In this document: one piece after another, positions 60,097 to 64,000 of the stretch
How positions within the stretch are numbered: position 1 is the stretch's first letter
Layout: each line of letters starts with the position of its first letter
NCBI GenBank assembly: GCA_013399695.1
Contig: VXAU01003996.1
Location: 214,610-278,609 of the forward strand
Direction: 5' to 3'
DNA length: 64,000 nt
Origin: Formicarius rufipectus
Taxonomy: Eukaryota; Chordata; Aves; Passeriformes; Formicariidae
Made by a program: the position numbers and the translations under genes
The notes under the pieces: generated by a model
Seen by the model: only the letters and a program-made list of their open reading frames with translations
Databases searched by the model: none
Told to the model about the DNA's origin: nothing

Positions 60097-63000
60097 ATGC
60101 CTTAAAGAAAACTGAAAGACAAGTTGCTGAGAGAAATTCTTTCTGAGATGAGGGGAAAACTTTTGGCAGTTGCTTTGAGGGATTAAAATGAGTTAATACA
60201 GTATTAAAACTCTTAATATATCTAAGCTTTGTTGCAACAAGTCATTTGATCCTCAAGATGGTTCTAGAACAAAAATTTCAGGAAAAAAATCAGATATAAC
60301 ATAGCTAGAAAATCTGAATTTTAAATTTTGTTAAACTTCCCATTCTGAGAGTTAGTACGCTTTTTACAGCCTGATAAAATATATCCATCTCTGTATTGGA
60401 GTGCAACAATGCTGCCACCTGATGGTTAAATTTACTACTAGTGGTGAATCACAGAAAACAGCTATTTTACACTGCAAAACCTACGACCTAAACAGCTGAG
60501 TTGTTGAGATTCATGAACGATTTAATATTAATAACAAAAGTGTGACATCATTAATTATAGTAAGTGGTGCTAGTGTCATGGCAGTGGGTCAAGAATCCCC
60601 AGTAACTAAGCAATTTGTTAAAGAAAGAATAATACAGAGGGTAAGGAAACACAGATACACAGAGCATTTTTTGGTGTCAATATGGCAGATTTTGGCTTCC
60701 AATAGCTAAACAAACCAAGCCTAAAGAAAAAAGAGAAATTAAACACTATCAGTGTTTTATTTGATACTAAACCATATTATGCATACATCTTGCTATTTCA
60801 GTTATAGAAAATAAACCCAAAGAAAGATATCCTCATTTTGGAACATATTTAGAGGTGATAACCCTTAATTCTGTAGAATTAAGTATCTTAACAATATGTA
60901 GATCCTCAATTTGAGAATTCTAGAAAAATTAATTGTATCAATGCAGCCGAAGCACAATATGTCTACTTTAGCTTTCAACTTCATTTTTATAAAATCCATT
61001 TCCTAGATATCTAAAAAAACAGAATCAGGAATTTGATTTTATAATATCTGGGAAAGCTGATACATTCACAGTTATTTCAATGACAAGGAAACCACTGTTT
61101 TCACCCCCTTAGCCATTATTATGCTTTCTCAGCTGCTTCTTATCCTTCCCCTGAGCATAATATTAAATACTTGATGATTATACTAATTATGACTCCAGCC
61201 ACTTCACTTTTCAGAAGAAAGGTTATGTGCATCCAAAAAGTTCTCTAATAATGGAAAATCTTGAAGTACTGATGATATAAAATTATTTATTTCTTTCAAA
61301 AAAGAACTAAGAAGGCTATGAATAATTAATTCCAAGAATTTCTTCCTTGAAATAGCATCTCTCCTGATGTTAGAAAAATACCACTTGGTTCTACCATAAA
61401 GAAACTTCAATCTTCTGAACATCAATCAGAAACAACAATGTGGGTTGCAATCTGAGTTGATCAACTATCATCATCATGGGCCTCCTATTACAGAAACCAC
61501 ATTTGATCTTTAAAATGCTTTCCTTTACTAAACAACTGCAGCTTTTTCTTGCTGGAAGACATTTTTAGGCAGTGGTTCTGTGAACTCAGAGTGCACTGTG
61601 ATGTCTGACTAGTCCCAGGTTTCTGCAGGTAAGCAAGACAATGCACCAGTATGAAAATTGATGCTTTGGGATCGCTGTGCTCAAGAGGCAGGCCAAAGAC
61701 TCTGGACACAAAGGTCTCTCTTGAATTTCTCAATTCAAGATAAACTCCATCATTTTTATGGTTCCTCAGATTCCTTCAATTCTCTAAAATAAGGAAACTG
61801 TATACATGCTGCAAATAGGTTGCTTTGAGTTTTTTGGGTTCAAAGCTCTTCGAGGCAATGTTTTGCCATTTTATTGCTGTTGCTCTGTCCTGCAACACAG
61901 CTTCAGAATAGACTAGGAGGCGTTCGTTACTCTTCATCTTGGATCTTCAGCTAAATAAGAGCTTAGACACTTGAAGTCCAATGGACATTGAAGATAAACA
62001 CATATTACTTAGGCATAAGCTGTAGTCAACACAGAAATTTCAATTACATTTACTTGTGTTCTTTACAATGTATGTGATCCACTGAGTACAAGTTCTCTTT
62101 ATGGAAACTCCTCTATGGGCTGTGATTTTCTCCCAGATGGAAGGCTGACCAAACTGCTTTATTCTATTAGAGCTCCTCAGAGTATCACAGTATGGGAGGT
62201 AAAGCTTTACTAATGGAAAAAACAACAAGCACTTCCTACAGCCTCATCACTTTGATTCTTTTTCCTCACCATCTGTGAGACTAGAGTGTCAGTTCTGCCT
62301 CTGGCTCCTCATTACTGTCCCCCTTTTTTTTTTTTTCCATGCCTTCTTCTATCTTTAATCTTACTCATGCTGGAATGCAGCAGAAGAGGAGAAAATAGAA
62401 AAAAAAGAACATTCAGCTTCACATTTGTTTTTCACCACCAAAATCAGATGCACCTTGAAGACACAAGGGTCAGTAAACTGCACCATTTTTGAGGTAGGTT
62501 ATAGAACATATTTATACCAATTTATTTTTTCTTAGCTTTTCAAAGAAACAAGCAAAAAGAGGACAAAAAAGTGTATTTTAAAAGATAGTTTAAAAAATGA
62601 AAGAAAGAATAAAGACCTCTTTTACTTTATTTAGTTAATTGGTTACCCTGACTGGGAGCATTCTGAGTTTAGAGGGACTCCATCTGTGCAACAGCAGAGC
62701 AGACCACAAAAAAGTAAAAATTCTCCTCCACTTGTTTTGGCTTAGCAGAAGTCAGGACATCAATATATACAACCCAAGGCAGCTCATTGAGTTCTTTTCC
62801 TCCTATTGTGTGGAAGCATCAGGGCTTCATCTAGTGTTCATAAAGAAAATTACAGTTACGAGGAGAAAAACCTAAGCTAAACCATGATTCACAGCAATAT
62901 TATTAGTCCAGATAAATTCCTCTTAACTGTTATCAGGAACAGCATTTCATATTCTATACAAAGTTCAGACTGCTGCTTGTATACATGATTCACAATACTA

Positions 63001-64000
63001 CCCATCCTACAAAAAGTACTGAGAGTGCCTTACTTTATAGATCATATGCACCTAGTACAAACTGTCTGGAATTTTGCTAAGCTTTTCTCAATTTTTTTAT
63101 TTCCTTTTAAATCAGTGTTGCATTTAGAATGTATAAATATATTCAAATACATAGGAAAATTTCATTTGGTTTTAATTCTCCACTTCAATACAACTTACAA
63201 TTAAAGTGGCTTGAGCTGTCACTTGGTCAGTGATGCTGCAATACATCATATCCCCTACATAGAGAGTAGTAGGAAAATTGTTTGCTATCTAATTGTTTCA
63301 AAATAGCTGAGCCAGTTTAAGAATAGTGTACTAATCTGCTCCTGATTATGCTGACATCCAGCTGAAGGACAATGCAGAAACCAGGGAGAACCTCTTCATG
63401 GACTGTGTCAGACTACTTCAACATGGTACGAAATGTACTCAGTGCTGTTTAGAAAAACAAAATGTAAGTTGTGGCAAAAAAACCACTTCTGAGTAATGCA
63501 CAACAAACAGTGTAATATTCTTATAGGTTCCTGCACATTACTGACCATAAAAAGCTCTGAAGATGCTTAGCTCATTTTCAAAAAAGGCCCAGAACATTAT
63601 TTTCTAAGTGGAGCAGGTCAAGATATACAGAAAGGAAGGTGACTCAACTCTTACTGATGTCATGGTATGAATCAGAAACCTCAGAATGTCTAAAATAAGT
63701 ATTGAATGGAAATATGAAGTTGTGATTAGTAGGGACATTGAAGAAGTTACATTTTCAGGTATCCTCAGTTCTAGAACAATTTCTTCGTTGCAAATATGAA
63801 ATGATACTACCCAGTATAACCCAACACAACTTTTCAACACAGCAGTACTACAATTGTATACTTCTATTCCACCAGTACTCAATTTTTAAAATTCATTTTC
63901 TACGCTTGTTTGACCTCTAGTACTAGCAAAGACTCTAACACTTCCAAAGCATTCAAAGGATTATTTTGACTAAGTTGAGCTTCTATTAGCTTGGTAATTT
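60097..64000. other. Unannotated AT-rich sequence to window end
   Basis: Nearly 4 kb without a recognisable gene, RNA or transposable element. A T run lies at about 62325-62337. Open frames (up to 92 codons, 63604-63882 minus) have no known motif. Confidence 0.6.

Noticed and set aside
1..64000. CRISPR arrays, operons, bacterial mobile elements
   Set aside because: No direct-repeat/spacer pattern and no prokaryotic gene density; the repeats are avian.

Overview
This is an avian nuclear window, very probably from a songbird. The diagnosis rests on its repeats: seven CR1 LINE pieces of at least 100 bp plus shorter CR1 tails (most ending in the ATTCTATGAT-type tail), bird ERVL-type LTRs, and a tRNA-Ile-headed SINE with a CR1 tail that matches my memory of TguSINE1, a SINE known from passerines. 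The background is AT-rich, full of stop codons and gene-poor. I find no gene that can be annotated with confidence. Almost all longer open frames are either CR1 ORF2 debris or chance frames. Everything reads as intergenic or intronic DNA.

Layout. 1-233 CR1 3' piece; 800-1500 GC-richer block with LTR-like signals; 4177-4465 (-) possible terminal exon; 10223-11176 CR1 with a decayed reverse-transcriptase C-terminus, followed by a second CR1 tail at 11233-11338; 16283-16465 (-) the best exon candidate, with a weaker one at 16964-17026 (-); 17458-17662 (-) CR1; 18535-19475 CR1 with a large in-frame internal deletion; 21245-21660 unexplained GC-rich block; 23475-23590 CR1; 24940-25253 ERVL-type LTR 3' part; 26188-26321 tRNA-Ile SINE; 28846-34498 the most complex part (gap, TA repeat, CR1, decayed ERVL-like pol, LTRs in both orientations); 36600-36975 probable solo LTR; 42359-42571 (-) cysteine-rich exon candidate; 54022-54142 CR1 tail; 57877-58422 (-) LTR; 59171-59750 CR1; 59990-60096 CR1 tail. 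The rest is unannotated AT-rich sequence.

The most solid new observation concerns the assembly. Three of the four places with isolated Ns are flanked by exact or near-exact copies of nearby sequence: 735 bp (31858-32592 = 32594-33328), 128 bp (28846-28973 = 29615-29742, planted inside a CR1) and 36 bp (52865-52900 = 53080-53115). The 18-N gap at 28976-28993 also has overlapping ends. These look like false duplications from scaffolding or gap closing. They create duplicate open frames and break a CR1 that was probably continuous. I see no sign of a new biological system in this window; the items worth following up are the exon candidates, the CR1 internal deletion and the nested retroelements.
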